NCBI RefSeq assembly: GCF_009192735.1
Contig: NZ_VTFU01000001.1
Location: 1,116,001-1,180,000, forward strand
Direction: 5' to 3'
DNA from: Arthrobacter gandavensis
Lineage (GTDB): Bacteria; Actinomycetota; Actinomycetes; Actinomycetales; Micrococcaceae
DNA: 64,000 nt
The translations under genes and the position numbers were made by a program. The notes below the pieces were generated by a model, which was not told where the DNA came from, did no database searches, and saw only the letters and a list, made by a program, of their open reading frames with translations. Below are positions 34,533 to 44,211 of this stretch, piece by piece. How positions within the stretch are numbered: position 1 is the first letter of the stretch; each line of letters starts with the position of its first letter.

Positions 34533-35030
34533 TCAGCGGGCGGACAGCGGCCGCTGGGATCCGGCCGGAAGGGCACCCCGGCGCTCTGCTTCACCGCGCA
34601 GTTCAGCGATGGCAGCCTCAAAGTCTTCCAGCGATTCGAAGGCCTGGTACACGCTGGCAAAGCGCAGATAGGCAACTTGGTCCAGTTTCTGCAGCGGTTT
34701 CAGGATCGCCAGGCCCACCTCATGGGCATCAATTTCCGCCACTCCGCTGGCACGGATCGACTCCTCGACCTCCTGCGCCAGCATGGCCAGGTCGTCCTCG
34801 CTCACGGGGCGCCCCTGGCACGCCTTGCGCACGCCGTTAATGACCTTGCCGCGGCTGAAAGGCTCCCCCACGCCGGACCGTTTGATGACGCTAAGGCTCG
34901 TGGTCTCCACCGTGCTGAACCTGCGCCCGCATTCGGGGCACTGGCGGCGGCGGCGGATGGCGGATCCGTCGTCGGCCAAGCGGCTGTCAACGACGCGGGA
35001 ATCAGCGTTGCGGCAGAACGGACAGTACAT
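34533..35030 (-). CDS. nrdR: Ribonucleotide reductase repressor NrdR
   Basis: ATP/dATP-sensing repressor of ribonucleotide reductase genes. 165 residues: a zinc ribbon ([15 protein letters not shown] ... [11 protein letters not shown]) and an ATP-cone ([27 protein letters not shown]). AAAGGA is 6 bases before the ATG. Two NrdR-like boxes lie 136-171 bases upstream, so it may control itself. The gene is placed here after hisD rather than beside lexA or the nrd genes. Confidence 0.96.
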   Translation of the reverse strand: MYCPFCRNADSRVVDSRLADDGSAIRRRRQCPECGRRFSTVETTSLSVIKRSGVGEPFSRGKVINGVRKACQGRPVSEDDLAMLAQEVEESIRASGVAEIDAHEVGLAILKPLQKLDQVAYLRFASVYQAFESLEDFEAAIAELRGEAERRGALPAGSQRPLSAR

Positions 35031-35165
35031 CCGGTGTCCTTTCGCTGGAGGTCAGTTGCCGGGAGGCATCCATGGCCTGCTGCGTCCTGCATCAGGCACG
35101 GTGCGGCAAAAGCCGCACTGCGCACTCATTCTAGAGCCGCAGCGCTGACATCACCAACTGCCTGT

Positions 35166-35201
35166 CACCACATGTAGTAGGAGCCTCCACTACATGTGGT
35201 G
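35166..35201. promoter_or_regulatory. Pair of NrdR-like boxes
   Basis: CCACATGTAG (35168-35177) and CTACATGTGG (35190-35199) each match the NrdR core C-N-A-N-A-T-N-T-N-G and start 22 bases apart, about two helical turns. Together they form an inverted repeat with 13-bp perfect arms (35166-35178, 35189-35201). No T-tract follows on the minus strand, which argues against a hisD terminator, although that cannot be excluded. Confidence 0.65.
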
Positions 35202-35251
35202 GTAAGCAAGCCTCCCGGCACCTGACCGGGCGTCAGGATGACCGGTGCAGC

Positions 35252-36604
35252 TCAGGATTCGAACCGGATGGACACCGCATCGCCATGGGCGGGAAGATCC
35301 TCAGCCCGGGACAGCGCGACAACATGCCCGCTGACTTCCTGCAGGGCAGCACGGTCATAGTTGATGACCTGGATGGCGTGCATGAACGTGGTGACGTTCA
35401 GTCCGGAGGAGAAGGCAGCGGTCCCCGCGGTGGGAAGGACGTGGTTGGAGCCGGAGCAGTAGTCGCCCAGGCTGACCGGACTGTAGTTTCCAACGAAGAC
35501 CGCTCCGGCGCTGGTAATCCGTGCGGCGTCGGCCGACGCACCGGCGGTCTGGATTTCCAGGTGCTCAGCACCGTAGGCGTTGCAGACGGCAATTCCCTGT
35601 TCCATGTCATCCACGAGGATGGTTCCGGACTGGGGACCGGAAAGCGCGGTTTCCACCCGGGCGCTGTGCCGGGTGGCCGGAACCTGCCGGCCGAGTTCTG
35701 CCCGGACCCGTTCGGCCAGTTCCGGGGAATCGGTCACCAGGACTGACGCCGCGTTGGGGTCGTGCTCGGCCTGGCTGATAAGGTCCGCGGCGACAAGGCG
35801 CGCATCGGCTCCGCCGTCGGCCAGGATGGCAATTTCGGTGGGGCCGGCTTCGGCGTCAATTCCCACCACGCCTTTCACGAGGCGCTTGGCCGTGGCCACG
35901 TACACGTTACCGGGGCCGGTCACCACGTCCACCGGAGCAAGCCCGGGGTTGGCGCCGGTGGCCGGAATGCCGTAGGCAAAGGCGGCAATGGCCTGGGCGC
36001 CGCCCATCGCATACACCTCTTCGATGCCCAGCAGCTCCGCCGCCGCCAGGATGGTCGGGTGCGGAAGCCCGCCGAATTCCTTCTGCGGCGGTGATGCCAG
36101 CGCCAGCGAACGCACGCCTGCTGCCTGGGCGGGGACCACGTTCATCACCACGGAGGACGGGTAGACGGCCAGGCCGCCGGGAACGTAGAGCCCCACCCGG
36201 TCCACCGGGACCCATTTCTGCGAAACGTTGGCGCCGGGGCCTATCTGCAGGTCAGTGTTCTGCGGGCGCTGGGCATCGGCAAAAAGCCGTGCCCTGCGGA
36301 TGGACTCTTCGAGGGCTTCCCGGACGGCGGGATCAAGCTGCGCGAGGGCCGTGCTCAGGGCCTCCCGCGGCACGAGGGGATGCTCCTGTTCCACGCCGTC
36401 GAACCGGGAGGCAAGCTCGCTGAGCGCTTCGAAACCGCGGGTTCGGACGTCGGCGATGATGCCGGCGACGGCATCGGAAGCCACTTCGGTGGTGGTTTCC
36501 GCGCGCGGCATGGCGTGCTTCAGGCCGGCCGGGGTCAAATGCTGCCCGCGCAGGTCGATGGTGCGGAAGGATTCGAAGGCGAGGACTGAACTGGAAGAAG
36601 TCAC
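35252..36604 (-). CDS. hisD: Histidinol dehydrogenase
   Basis: Zn-dependent enzyme catalysing the last two oxidation steps of histidine synthesis. About 450 residues with [51 protein letters not shown], the zinc-ligand region SQAEHDPNA and [13 protein letters not shown]. Start taken as GTG at 36604: TAGAAT ends 7 bases upstream, fitting a leaderless message, and homologues begin near this point. The frame is open 18 bases further. It stands alone here, apart from other his genes. Confidence 0.92.
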   Translation of the reverse strand: MTSSSSVLAFESFRTIDLRGQHLTPAGLKHAMPRAETTTEVASDAVAGIIADVRTRGFEALSELASRFDGVEQEHPLVPREALSTALAQLDPAVREALEESIRRARLFADAQRPQNTDLQIGPGANVSQKWVPVDRVGLYVPGGLAVYPSSVVMNVVPAQAAGVRSLALASPPQKEFGGLPHPTILAAAELLGIEEVYAMGGAQAIAAFAYGIPATGANPGLAPVDVVTGPGNVYVATAKRLVKGVVGIDAEAGPTEIAILADGGADARLVAADLISQAEHDPNAASVLVTDSPELAERVRAELGRQVPATRHSARVETALSGPQSGTILVDDMEQGIAVCNAYGAEHLEIQTAGASADAARITSAGAVFVGNYSPVSLGDYCSGSNHVLPTAGTAAFSSGLNVTTFMHAIQVINYDRAALQEVSGHVVALSRAEDLPAHGDAVSIRFES

Positions 36605-36611
36605 GGGTTCC

Positions 36612-36617
36612 ATTCTA
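36612..36617 (-). promoter_or_regulatory. -10 box for leaderless hisD
   Basis: TAGAAT on the minus strand, ending 7 bases before the GTG at 36604. Confidence 0.5.
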
Positions 36618-36675
36618 CCCAAGCAGTCCTTCCACCGTTCGCCGACGGTGCCCGCGTTACGCGGAAGGTCCGGGT

Positions 36676-36681
36676 TAGGGT
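36676..36681 (+). promoter_or_regulatory. -10 box for the HhH gene
   Basis: TAGGGT ends 6 bases before the ATG at 36688. GAGGAA in the gap is too close to the ATG for a normal ribosome binding site. Confidence 0.5.
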
Positions 36682-36687
36682 GAGGAA

Positions 36688-36882
36688 ATGACCACGGATC
36701 TGGACAGCCTGCCGCGGATTGGAGCGCCGGCAGCGCGGGGGCTCAACGCTGCCGGCTACTTGTCCCTGCGTGATTTGGCGGACGCCGACGGCGCGGAGCT
36801 GTCAAAGCTGCACGGCGTGGGCCCCAAGGCGCTGCGCATCATCGATGAAGCCCTCAGGGAGCACGGACTCGCCCTACGCTAG
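36688..36882 (+). CDS. 64-residue helix-hairpin-helix protein
   Basis: Essentially one HhH fold: [57 protein letters not shown], with the GVGPKA hairpin that binds DNA backbone in other proteins. Such small stand-alone HhH proteins occur in actinobacteria; the DNA target is unknown. It is the only plus-strand gene between nrdR and the window end, wedged between hisD and dnaE and apparently leaderless. Confidence 0.8.
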   Translation: MTTDLDSLPRIGAPAARGLNAAGYLSLRDLADADGAELSKLHGVGPKALRIIDEALREHGLALR

Positions 36883-36904
36883 CGTCCCGGCCAACGCGGG
36901 CACT

Positions 36905-36931
36905 GGTGGCCGTACCACTGGTACGGCCACC
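36905..36931. terminator. Two-way terminator between HhH gene and dnaE
   Basis: GGTGGCCGTACC (36905-36916) and GGTACGGCCACC (36920-36931) form a perfect 12-bp stem with a 3-base loop between convergent genes. Confidence 0.8.
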
Positions 36932-36942
36932 GATGCGCCATG

Positions 36943-39900
36943 CTAGGCGTCGAGGCAGGCCGGGCCCAGCAGCACCTTCAGGTCACCGAACAGCGACGGG
37001 GTGGGGTTCACGCGCATGTCTACGCCCAGTTTCATGACCTCCACGCTGCGGGACCCGTTGAGCCGGATCTGCACCTCGGAGGTGCCGGGATGGGTGCGGA
37101 GCACGTCGCCGAGCTGCGTCACCACGGTTTCCGTTGCCTTGTACGTGGCCATCGAAATTACCACGGGTCCGGAGTGTCCCTCGCTGAGGTCAGGCACCGT
37201 CAGCTCCTGGGCGTTCAGGGTTACGGCGCCGTCGTCGCGGCGCTGCAGCCGGCCGCGGACCACCACAATCAGGTCCTCCGCCAGCACGGCGGCAATCGGC
37301 CCGTACACCTGCCCGAAGAACATGACCTCCATGGAGCCGGCCAGGTCCTCGATTTCGCAGCGCGCGTAGGCGTTGCCGCTGTTCTTGGCAATCCGGCGCT
37401 GCAACGAGGTGATCATGCCCGCGATGGTGACAATCGCGCCGTCGGGCGGGCCTTCCTCCCCCACGATGTTGGTGATGGAGGAATCGGCGTGCTGGCTCAG
37501 GATTCCCTCAAGCCCCTGCAGCGGATGGTCGGAGACGTACAAGCCGAGCATGTCCCGTTCAAAGGACAGCTTGTCCTTCTTCTCCCACTCCGGCAGATCC
37601 GGAATCTCGATGCTGATCGAGTCCTCCGGCTCCACGTCGGCAATGGCCGCAAACAGGTCAAACTGCCCCACGGCCTCGTTGCGCTTGAGTACGACGACGG
37701 AATCGATCGCCTCTTCGTGGATCATGGCCAGCGGCCGCCGGGCATGGCCCATGGAATCGAACGCGCCGGCCTTGATCAGCGATTCGATGGTGCGCTTGTT
37801 GCAGACCACCGCAGGGACCTTCATCAGGAAGTCCTTGAAGTTGGTGAACGCGCCCTTTTCCTCGCGGGCGGCCACCATGGACTGCACCACGTTTGCCCCC
37901 ACGTTGCGGATGGCACCCATGCCGAAGCGGATGTCCTTGCCCACCGGGGTGAAGTTCACGCTGGATTCGTTCACGTCCGGCGGCAGCACCGTGATGCCCA
38001 TCTTGCGGCATTCGTTCAGGTACATGGCCAGTTTGTCCTTGTCATCACCGACCGAGGTGAGCAGGGCAGCCATGTATTCCGCCGGGTAGACGGCCTTCAG
38101 GTACGCGGTCCAGTAGGAAACCACGCCGTAGGCGGCCGAGTGCGCTTTGTTGAAGGCGTAGTCGGAGAAGGGCAGCAGGATGTCCCAGAGAGCCTTGATG
38201 GCGGCCTCGGAGTAACCACGGTCAATCATGCCCTGGTGGAAACCGGCGTACTGCTTATCCAGCTCCGACTTCTTCTTCTTACCCATGGCACGGCGCAGGA
38301 TGTCAGCCTGGCCAAGGCTGAAGCCTGCCACCTTCTGGGCAATGGCCATCACCTGCTCCTGATACACGATCAGGCCGTAGGTGGTGCCCAGGATCTCCGC
38401 CAGCGGTTCCTCGAGCTCGGGGTGGATCGGAGTGATCTCCTGCTGCCCGGTTTTACGCAGCGCGTAGTTGGTGTGCGAGTTTGCACCCATGGGACCGGGC
38501 CGGTACAGGGCGATAACGGCTGAGATATCTTCGAAGTTATCCGGGCGCATGCTCTTGAGCAGCGACCGCATGGGCCCGCCGTCGAGCTGGAACACGCCAA
38601 GGGTGTCACCGCTGGCCAGGAGGTCGTAGGCCTCTTTGAGGTCCAGCGGCAGGTCCTCCAGGACCAGGTCCTCGCCGCGGTTGTTCTTGATGTTCTCAAC
38701 GGCGTCGGAAACGATCGTCAGGTTCCGCAGGCCGAGGAAGTCCATCTTGATCAGCCCCAGGCCTTCGCAGGTCGGGTAGTCGAACTGCGTGATGACCTGC
38801 CCGTCCTGGTCACGGCGCATGATCGGGATGATGTCGATCAGCGGATCCGAGGACATGATCACGCCGGCGGCGTGCACGCCCCACTGGCGCTTCAGGCCCT
38901 CGAGCCCGAGGGCGGTGTCAAAAACGCGCTGGGAGTCGGGGTCGGTGCGCAGCAGCTCGCGCAGTTCCTCGGCCTCGCCGTACCGCTTGGCTTCCTTGTT
39001 ATGGACGTCGGCCAGGGACAGCCCCTTACCCATGACGTCCGGCGGCATGGCCTTGGTCAGGCGCTCTCCCACGGAGAACGGGTAACCCATCACGCGGGAG
39101 GAGTCCTTCAGCGCCTGCTTGGCCTTGATGGTGCCGTAGGTGACGATCATGGCCACGCGCTCATCGCCGTACTTCTCGGTGACGTAGTGGATCACTTCGG
39201 AGCGGCGCCGATCATCGAAGTCGACGTCGAAGTCAGGCATGGAAACACGGTCCGGGTTCAGGAACCGCTCAAAGATCAGGCCGTGCTGCAGCGGGTCCAG
39301 GTCGGTGATGCCCATGGCGTAGGCGGCCATGGAACCGGCACCGGAGCCGCGGCCCGGACCCACGCGGATGCCGTTGGCCTTGGCCCAGTTGATGAAGTCG
39401 GCCACCACCAGGAAGTAGCCCGGGAAACCCATCTGGGCAATGATGCCCACTTCATAGTCGGCCCGCTTGCGGACGTCGTCGGTGATCCCGTTCGGGTAGC
39501 GGCGGTGGAGGCCGGCTTCGACTTCCTTGACGAACCAGGACTCCTCGTTCTCCCCCTCCGGGCAGGGGAAACGCGGCATGTAGTTGGCGTTGGTGTTGAA
39601 TTCGACGTCGCAGCGCTCGGCGATGAGCAGCGTGTTGTCGCAGGCCTCGGGGTAGTCGCGGAAGATGGCCCGCATCTCCGCCGGGGACTTCAGGTAGAAC
39701 TCGTCGGCGTCGAACTTGAAGCGCTTCGGGTCCGCCAGCGAGGACCCGGACTGCACGCAGAGCAGGGCGGCGTGCGCTGAGGCGTCTTCGGCGTGGGTGT
39801 AGTGCAGGTCATTGGTGGCCACCAGCGGCAGCTGCAGCTCCTTGGCGAGCTTGAACAGGTCCGCCTGCACGTTGCGCTCGATGTCCAGGCCGTGGTCCAT

Positions 39901-40479
39901 GATTTCGCAGAAGAAGTTATCCGCGCCGAAGATGTCACGGAAGTCCGCCGCCGCCTGGACGGCTTCGCGGTACTGGCCCAGCCGCAGCTTGGTCTGGACT
40001 TCACCGGACGGGCAGCCGGTGGTGGCGATCAGGCCCTTGCCGTAGGTCTGCAGCAGGTCCCGGTCCATGCGCGGCTTGTAGAGGAAACCCTCCAGGGACG
40101 CCAGGGAGGACATCCGGAAGAGGTTGTGCATGCCCTCGGTGGTTTCGGCCCACATGGTCATGTGCGTGTAGGCACCGGCACCGGAAACGTCGTTGCGGCC
40201 GCCGTCGCCCCACTTCACGCGGGTCTTGTCCGCGCGGGCCGTGCCCGGGGTGAGATAGGCCTCGACGCCGATGATCGGCTTGATCCCGGCGTTGCGGGCC
40301 TTGTTCCAGAAGTCGAAGGCCCCGAACACGAAACCGTGGTCGGTGGTTGCCACGGCATTCATGCCCAGCTCGTCAGCGTGGCTGAAGAGATCCGTCAGGC
40401 GTGCCGCACCGTCCAGCATGGAGTACTCGGTGTGGTTATGAAGATGGACAAACGATTTCGAAGAAGTTGCTGAAGCCAC
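36943..40479 (-). CDS. dnaE: DNA polymerase III alpha subunit
   Basis: Replicative polymerase catalytic subunit (DnaE1 type). 1178 residues: N-terminal PHP domain (HNHTEYSMLDGAARL), polymerase palm with catalytic aspartates in MPDFDVDFDDRRR, thumb and fingers (RPGPMGANSHTNYALRK, YQEQVMAIAQ), a helix-hairpin-helix module and an OB-fold (near 1000-1080). GTG start with TAGAAT ending 6 bases upstream, so it appears leaderless. Downstream of rluD in the chromosome but with its own promoter. Confidence 0.97.
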   Translation of the reverse strand: MASATSSKSFVHLHNHTEYSMLDGAARLTDLFSHADELGMNAVATTDHGFVFGAFDFWNKARNAGIKPIIGVEAYLTPGTARADKTRVKWGDGGRNDVSGAGAYTHMTMWAETTEGMHNLFRMSSLASLEGFLYKPRMDRDLLQTYGKGLIATTGCPSGEVQTKLRLGQYREAVQAAADFRDIFGADNFFCEIMDHGLDIERNVQADLFKLAKELQLPLVATNDLHYTHAEDASAHAALLCVQSGSSLADPKRFKFDADEFYLKSPAEMRAIFRDYPEACDNTLLIAERCDVEFNTNANYMPRFPCPEGENEESWFVKEVEAGLHRRYPNGITDDVRKRADYEVGIIAQMGFPGYFLVVADFINWAKANGIRVGPGRGSGAGSMAAYAMGITDLDPLQHGLIFERFLNPDRVSMPDFDVDFDDRRRSEVIHYVTEKYGDERVAMIVTYGTIKAKQALKDSSRVMGYPFSVGERLTKAMPPDVMGKGLSLADVHNKEAKRYGEAEELRELLRTDPDSQRVFDTALGLEGLKRQWGVHAAGVIMSSDPLIDIIPIMRRDQDGQVITQFDYPTCEGLGLIKMDFLGLRNLTIVSDAVENIKNNRGEDLVLEDLPLDLKEAYDLLASGDTLGVFQLDGGPMRSLLKSMRPDNFEDISAVIALYRPGPMGANSHTNYALRKTGQQEITPIHPELEEPLAEILGTTYGLIVYQEQVMAIAQKVAGFSLGQADILRRAMGKKKKSELDKQYAGFHQGMIDRGYSEAAIKALWDILLPFSDYAFNKAHSAAYGVVSYWTAYLKAVYPAEYMAALLTSVGDDKDKLAMYLNECRKMGITVLPPDVNESSVNFTPVGKDIRFGMGAIRNVGANVVQSMVAAREEKGAFTNFKDFLMKVPAVVCNKRTIESLIKAGAFDSMGHARRPLAMIHEEAIDSVVVLKRNEAVGQFDLFAAIADVEPEDSISIEIPDLPEWEKKDKLSFERDMLGLYVSDHPLQGLEGILSQHADSSITNIVGEEGPPDGAIVTIAGMITSLQRRIAKNSGNAYARCEIEDLAGSMEVMFFGQVYGPIAAVLAEDLIVVVRGRLQRRDDGAVTLNAQELTVPDLSEGHSGPVVISMATYKATETVVTQLGDVLRTHPGTSEVQIRLNGSRSVEVMKLGVDMRVNPTPSLFGDLKVLLGPACLDA

Positions 40480-40485
40480 CGAACC

Positions 40486-40491
40486 ATTCTA
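40486..40491 (-). promoter_or_regulatory. -10 box for leaderless dnaE
   Basis: TAGAAT on the minus strand, ending 6 bases before the GTG at 40479. Confidence 0.55.
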
Positions 40492-40574
40492 GGCCCGGCC
40501 GGGGCGGGCTCCGGACGGCACGCCGCACCGGACCCCGTGTGAGATCCGGCGCGGCGGCCGGGGCGCGGAACTGC

Positions 40575-41510
40575 CTAGACGTCGCCGCGCTGCAGGGCGT
40601 CGAGGGCGTACTGGAGGTCCTGCGGGTACTCGCTGAGGACTTCCACGCGTTCCCCGGTCTGCGGGTGCGCAAAGGCAAGTTTGCGGGCGTGCAGCCACTG
40701 CCGCGTGAGCCCGAGCTCGGCCGCAAGCTTGGCTTCGGCACCGTAGGTGAGATCTCCGGCACAGGGGTGCTTGAGCGCGGAAAAATGCACGCGGATCTGG
40801 TGCGTTCGGCCTGTTTCCAGGTGGACCTCCACGAGGGATGCCTTGCCGAAGGCTTCCAGCACCTCGTAATGCGTCACGGACGGTCGTCCGCCCTCCAGGA
40901 CCGCAAACCGCCAGTCATAGGAGGGGTGGCGGCCGATCGGCGCGTCGATGGTGCCCCGCAGCGGATCCGGCAGGCCCTGGACCACCGCGTGGTACATCTT
41001 GTCCACGGTGCGTTCCTTGAAGGCCTGCTTCAGCACGTTGTAGGCGTGCTCCGTCTTGGCCACGACCATCGCACCGGAGGTGCCCACATCGAGGCGGTGC
41101 ACAATGCCCTGCCGCTCGGGGGCGCCGGAGGTGGATATGCGATAGCCGGCGGCTGCCAGACCGCCGACGACGGTGGGTCCGACCCAGCCCGGAGACGGAT
41201 GGGCGGCCACGCCCACAGGCTTGTCGATCACGACGAAGTGCTCGTCATCGGCCAGGATCTTCAGGCCCTCGACGGGCTCGACGACGACGGCCAGCGGGTC
41301 GCGCTGTTCCGGAATGTCCACGGTCACGCTGTCGCCCGCCGACAGACGGTCCGACTTTCCCAGCGGCCGGCCGGACATGCTGAAGTAGCCGTCACTGAAC
41401 CAGGTGGCGGCGGTGGAACGCGAGACGTCCAGGAGCTTGGCCAGCACCGCATCGGCGCGGCCGCCGTCGGCCTCCTCCGGGATCTGCAGGACTGTGTGGA
41501 TCTCATTCAT
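40575..41510 (-). CDS. RluA-family pseudouridine synthase (RluD-like)
   Basis: Converts uridines in 23S rRNA to pseudouridine. 311 residues: an N-terminal S4 RNA-binding domain ([28 protein letters not shown]) and the catalytic domain with [19 protein letters not shown] containing the active Asp, and [23 protein letters not shown] overlaps the lspA stop by one base (TAATG), giving coupled translation. RluD type is inferred from the S4 domain and length. Confidence 0.93.
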   Translation of the reverse strand: MNEIHTVLQIPEEADGGRADAVLAKLLDVSRSTAATWFSDGYFSMSGRPLGKSDRLSAGDSVTVDIPEQRDPLAVVVEPVEGLKILADDEHFVVIDKPVGVAAHPSPGWVGPTVVGGLAAAGYRISTSGAPERQGIVHRLDVGTSGAMVVAKTEHAYNVLKQAFKERTVDKMYHAVVQGLPDPLRGTIDAPIGRHPSYDWRFAVLEGGRPSVTHYEVLEAFGKASLVEVHLETGRTHQIRVHFSALKHPCAGDLTYGAEAKLAAELGLTRQWLHARKLAFAHPQTGERVEVLSEYPQDLQYALDALQRGDV

Positions 41511-42211
41511 TATTTGTCTTCGCCATTCCTTGAATCCTGTGCTCCGGTTCCCCGGACATCATTTCCGCCGCCGTCGTTCGCCGCTGCGTCGTTCCCCGCG
41601 CCGTCGGTCACCGCTGCGCCATTTCCCGCGCCGTCATTTCCCGCTGCGCTGCCGTGCGGCACGTCGCGCTTCCCGTCCATGCCCGTGCCGCGCAGGGTCA
41701 GCAGGCACACCAGGATCACGCCGCAGACCACGCAGGAGTCCGCGATATTGAAGATGGCAAAGTTCGGGAGGGCGATGAAGTCCACCACGTGGCCCTGCCC
41801 GAAGGAGGGCGCGCGGAACAGCCGGTCGGTCAGGTTGCCGAGGGCCCCGCCCAGGACCAGGCCCAGCGCGACAGCCCAGGAGAGGGAGCGCACCTTGAGC
41901 ATGAGATAGATCAGGAAACCGCTGACGGCCACCATGATGATGGTGAAGACCCAGGTGTAGTCGGTGCCGATCGAGAAGGCAGCACCCGGGTTCAGTATGT
42001 AGTGCCAGCGCAGCACCGGAGGCAGCACGTCAGTAATTTGGCCAAGGGTCATGGTGCTCTCGACCCACCACTTGGTCAGCTGGTCCAGGCCGAGAGCCAG
42101 CACGGCACAGGCGGCCATGATCAGGGCGTAGCCGGACCAGGCCGGACGCACGTGCGCGCCGGCCCGGGCTGTGGGACTGGCGGCCCCGGATTCCTCAGAT
42201 GATTTGGTCAT
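41510..42211 (-). CDS. lspA: Signal peptidase II
   Basis: Aspartyl membrane peptidase that cleaves lipoprotein signal peptides. 233 residues with four membrane segments and both catalytic Asp motifs ([12 protein letters not shown] and FNIADSCVV). An unusual feature is a C-terminal tail of about 55 residues rich in Gly/Asn/Asp/Ala with a repeated NDGAGN-like unit ([20 protein letters not shown]...). The 30-residue N-terminus is also variable. Translationally coupled to the pseudouridine synthase gene. Confidence 0.92.
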   Translation of the reverse strand: MTKSSEESGAASPTARAGAHVRPAWSGYALIMAACAVLALGLDQLTKWWVESTMTLGQITDVLPPVLRWHYILNPGAAFSIGTDYTWVFTIIMVAVSGFLIYLMLKVRSLSWAVALGLVLGGALGNLTDRLFRAPSFGQGHVVDFIALPNFAIFNIADSCVVCGVILVCLLTLRGTGMDGKRDVPHGSAAGNDGAGNGAAVTDGAGNDAAANDGGGNDVRGTGAQDSRNGEDK

Positions 42212-42376
42212 GTAGCTTTCGTCCCAGTGCTGTGTGGTTTGTGCCCCGTTGCGGGACGCCGGCTTCAGGCGGCCGGCCCGGCCAAAACAAGGGGCCGGCC
42301 GGCCGGGGCGTCCCGGCCAGCCGGCCCATGCTTTACTACAGTTTAGTCCACCCGCAGTGGCGCGGGCGATGCCGCG

Positions 42377-43081
42377 TTATGCGTCGGCGGTCTCCGAAGC
42401 AACCGAACCGCGGGCGTCGAGATCCCGCAGCTGGCCTTCGATGTAAGCCTTCAGGCGTGAACGGTAGTCGCGCTCGAAACCGCGCAGCTGCTCGACCTTG
42501 CGCTCCAGGACAGCCTTCTGCTGTTCCAGGTTGCTGAGGATCTTGCGGCTCTTGTCCTGCGCTTCGCTGACGAGGCCGCTGGCCTCGATCTGTGCTTCCG
42601 CAATGATCTTGTCGCGCTGCTCAACACCGGCACCGACGTAGTCGTCGTGCATCTTCTGGGCCATGGCCAGGATGCCGGCGGCGGTCTCGGTGTTGCTGAC
42701 TGCCGCGGCGGGCGCAGCAGCGGCGGCGGGAGCGGCAGCGGCCGGAGCCGGAGCTTCAGCCTTGGGCTCTTCAGCCTTGGCTGCCGGGGCCTTGGGCTCC
42801 TCAGCCTTAACCGGCTCAGGCTTCTTTTCGTCCTTCACCGGCTGCGTGACCTGGTCGGTCTTTGCTGCGGCGGAGACCGGGGCGGGAACGGCGCTGTCGC
42901 TGCTCGTTCCGGCAACACAGTCAGCAAGCTGCCGGCGCAGGTCTTCGTTCTCTGCGGTCAAGCGGCGAAGCTCAACAACGATCTCATCAAGGAAATCGTC
43001 AACCTCGTCCTGGTCGTAGCCCTCACGGAACTTGGTCGGCTGGAACCGCTTATTGACAACATCTTCTGGCGTCAGAGCCAT
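42377..43081 (-). CDS. divIVA: DivIVA/Wag31 polar growth protein
   Basis: Coiled-coil membrane-binding scaffold that marks cell poles and septa and directs peptidoglycan synthesis. 234 residues: the N-terminal DivIVA lipid-binding domain (MALTPEDVVNKRFQPTKFREGYDQDEVDDFLDEIV), a central Ala/Pro/Glu/Lys linker of about 75 residues and a C-terminal coiled coil (about 140-225). GAGGTG precedes the ATG. Its partners yggT, sepF and ftsZ lie upstream on the same strand. Confidence 0.95.
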   Translation of the reverse strand: MALTPEDVVNKRFQPTKFREGYDQDEVDDFLDEIVVELRRLTAENEDLRRQLADCVAGTSSDSAVPAPVSAAAKTDQVTQPVKDEKKPEPVKAEEPKAPAAKAEEPKAEAPAPAAAAPAAAAAPAAAVSNTETAAGILAMAQKMHDDYVGAGVEQRDKIIAEAQIEASGLVSEAQDKSRKILSNLEQQKAVLERKVEQLRGFERDYRSRLKAYIEGQLRDLDARGSVASETADA

Positions 43082-43130
43082 CTGGTCACCTCACACTGGT
43101 TATAAGATTCGCCTGCGAGTCAAGCAGACG

Positions 43131-43159
43131 GTTCTACGTACAGAATAACGAACATACAA
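43131..43159 (-). promoter_or_regulatory. divIVA promoter
   Basis: Minus-strand TTGTAT (43159-43154) and TAGAAC (43136-43131) with a 17-base spacer, about 50 bases before the divIVA start. Confidence 0.5.
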
Positions 43160-43238
43160 AATCTAAGGAGTCTTATTCCTTTTCACAGTATATCTTTCGG
43201 GTGCGGAAAACTAACCGGACCCGTTACAGCCACTGCGC

Positions 43239-43529
43239 CTAGAGGATCAGGCCGCCAACGATTGCCCTGGCAATCGCGACGAGGATGAACAGCACTATGA
43301 AGGCGAGATCCAGCGATATGCCGCCGAGCCGCAGGGGAGGAATGAACCTCCGCAGGAGCCGGATGGGTGGATCCGTTGCGCCGTAGATCACTGAGGCAAG
43401 CACCAGGGCGGGCCCCTTCGGGCGCCATTGGCGGGCAAATATTTGGACTGCGTCATAAACAATCCGCAGGAGCAGGGCAAAATAAAAGAGCACCAGCAGC
43501 AGATACAGCAGGGAAAAAATAATACTCAC
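43239..43529 (-). CDS. YggT-family membrane protein
   Basis: 96 residues with two hydrophobic segments (about 3-20 and 68-92) and the family stretch GATDPPIRLLRRFIPPLRLGGISLDLAFIVLF. YggT proteins are regularly encoded between sepF and divIVA in Gram-positive bacteria and may help assemble membrane proteins or the divisome. GTG start without a clear ribosome binding site. Confidence 0.88.
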   Translation of the reverse strand: MSIIFSLLYLLLVLFYFALLLRIVYDAVQIFARQWRPKGPALVLASVIYGATDPPIRLLRRFIPPLRLGGISLDLAFIVLFILVAIARAIVGGLIL

Positions 43530-43595
43530 GCGTGTGGTTTCGTTTCCGGGGAAGCCTCAGCAGCCCGCAGTGACCCCGCCGCGGCGGGGATGCGG

Positions 43596-44138
43596 TCAGC
43601 TCTGGTTGAAGAATGCCGACTGGGACTCGCTGACCTTTTTGTCATCCCCCAGCACCTCCACGTAGGAAGGTGACAGCAGGAATACCTTGTTGGTCACGCG
43701 TTCAATGCTACCGCGCAGTCCGAACACGAGGCCAGCGGAGAAATCCACCAGGCGCTTGGCGTCCGCTTCCCCCATGTCGGTGACGTTCATGATCACAGGA
43801 ATGCCGTCACGGAAGCTTTCGCCGATAATCTTGGCATCGTTGTAGGAACGGGGGTGGACGGTGGTGATCTGGCGCAAGCCAGCCACTTCCTCTCGGGATG
43901 ACGGAGCTCGTTTAATCGGCGTTACAGGCGCCCGGTACTCTTCAACTGCGGTGCGGGCAACCGGGGCAGGACCCTGGGCCGGCTCGGCATCGCGCTCAGG
44001 CCGTTCCGGACGCTCGAACTCGGGCGTGTAGTCCTCGCGTGCCGGGGCATCCCGCTGGCTCTTCGGCTCAGGCTCGTAGTTATCGTCACCGTCGGCGAGC
44101 CCAAGGTAAATCATTGTCCTGCGCATTGCGCCAGCCAT
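43596..44138 (-). CDS. sepF: Cell-division protein SepF
   Basis: Membrane anchor for FtsZ in bacteria without FtsA. About 180 residues: an N-terminal amphipathic helix ([21 protein letters not shown]), a Glu/Arg/Pro-rich linker and the SepF core ([67 protein letters not shown]). The ATG at 44138 has AAGGAG 5 bases upstream; an open extension of 48 bases has none. The lack of ftsA in this cluster fits SepF being the main anchor. Confidence 0.93.
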   Translation of the reverse strand: MAGAMRRTMIYLGLADGDDNYEPEPKSQRDAPAREDYTPEFERPERPERDAEPAQGPAPVARTAVEEYRAPVTPIKRAPSSREEVAGLRQITTVHPRSYNDAKIIGESFRDGIPVIMNVTDMGEADAKRLVDFSAGLVFGLRGSIERVTNKVFLLSPSYVEVLGDDKKVSESQSAFFNQS

Positions 44139-44211
44139 GGTTGCTCCTTCTAGAACTTCAGCGCCGTAGCACCCGTCCCTCGCCATATGAGGAACTTTCC
44201 TCCATTAGACG

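Noticed and set aside
35235-35260. GGATTCGAACCGG resembling a tRNA T-arm
   Set aside because: It is the 3' end of hisD on the minus strand; no acceptor or anticodon arms can be built around it.
36940-38523. 527-residue plus-strand frame opposite dnaE
   Set aside because: Shadow of dnaE; no recognisable domain.
43082-43120. TTGACT and TATAAC as a divIVA promoter
   Set aside because: The spacer is only 13 bases; the TTGTAT/TAGAAC pair with 17 bases fits better.
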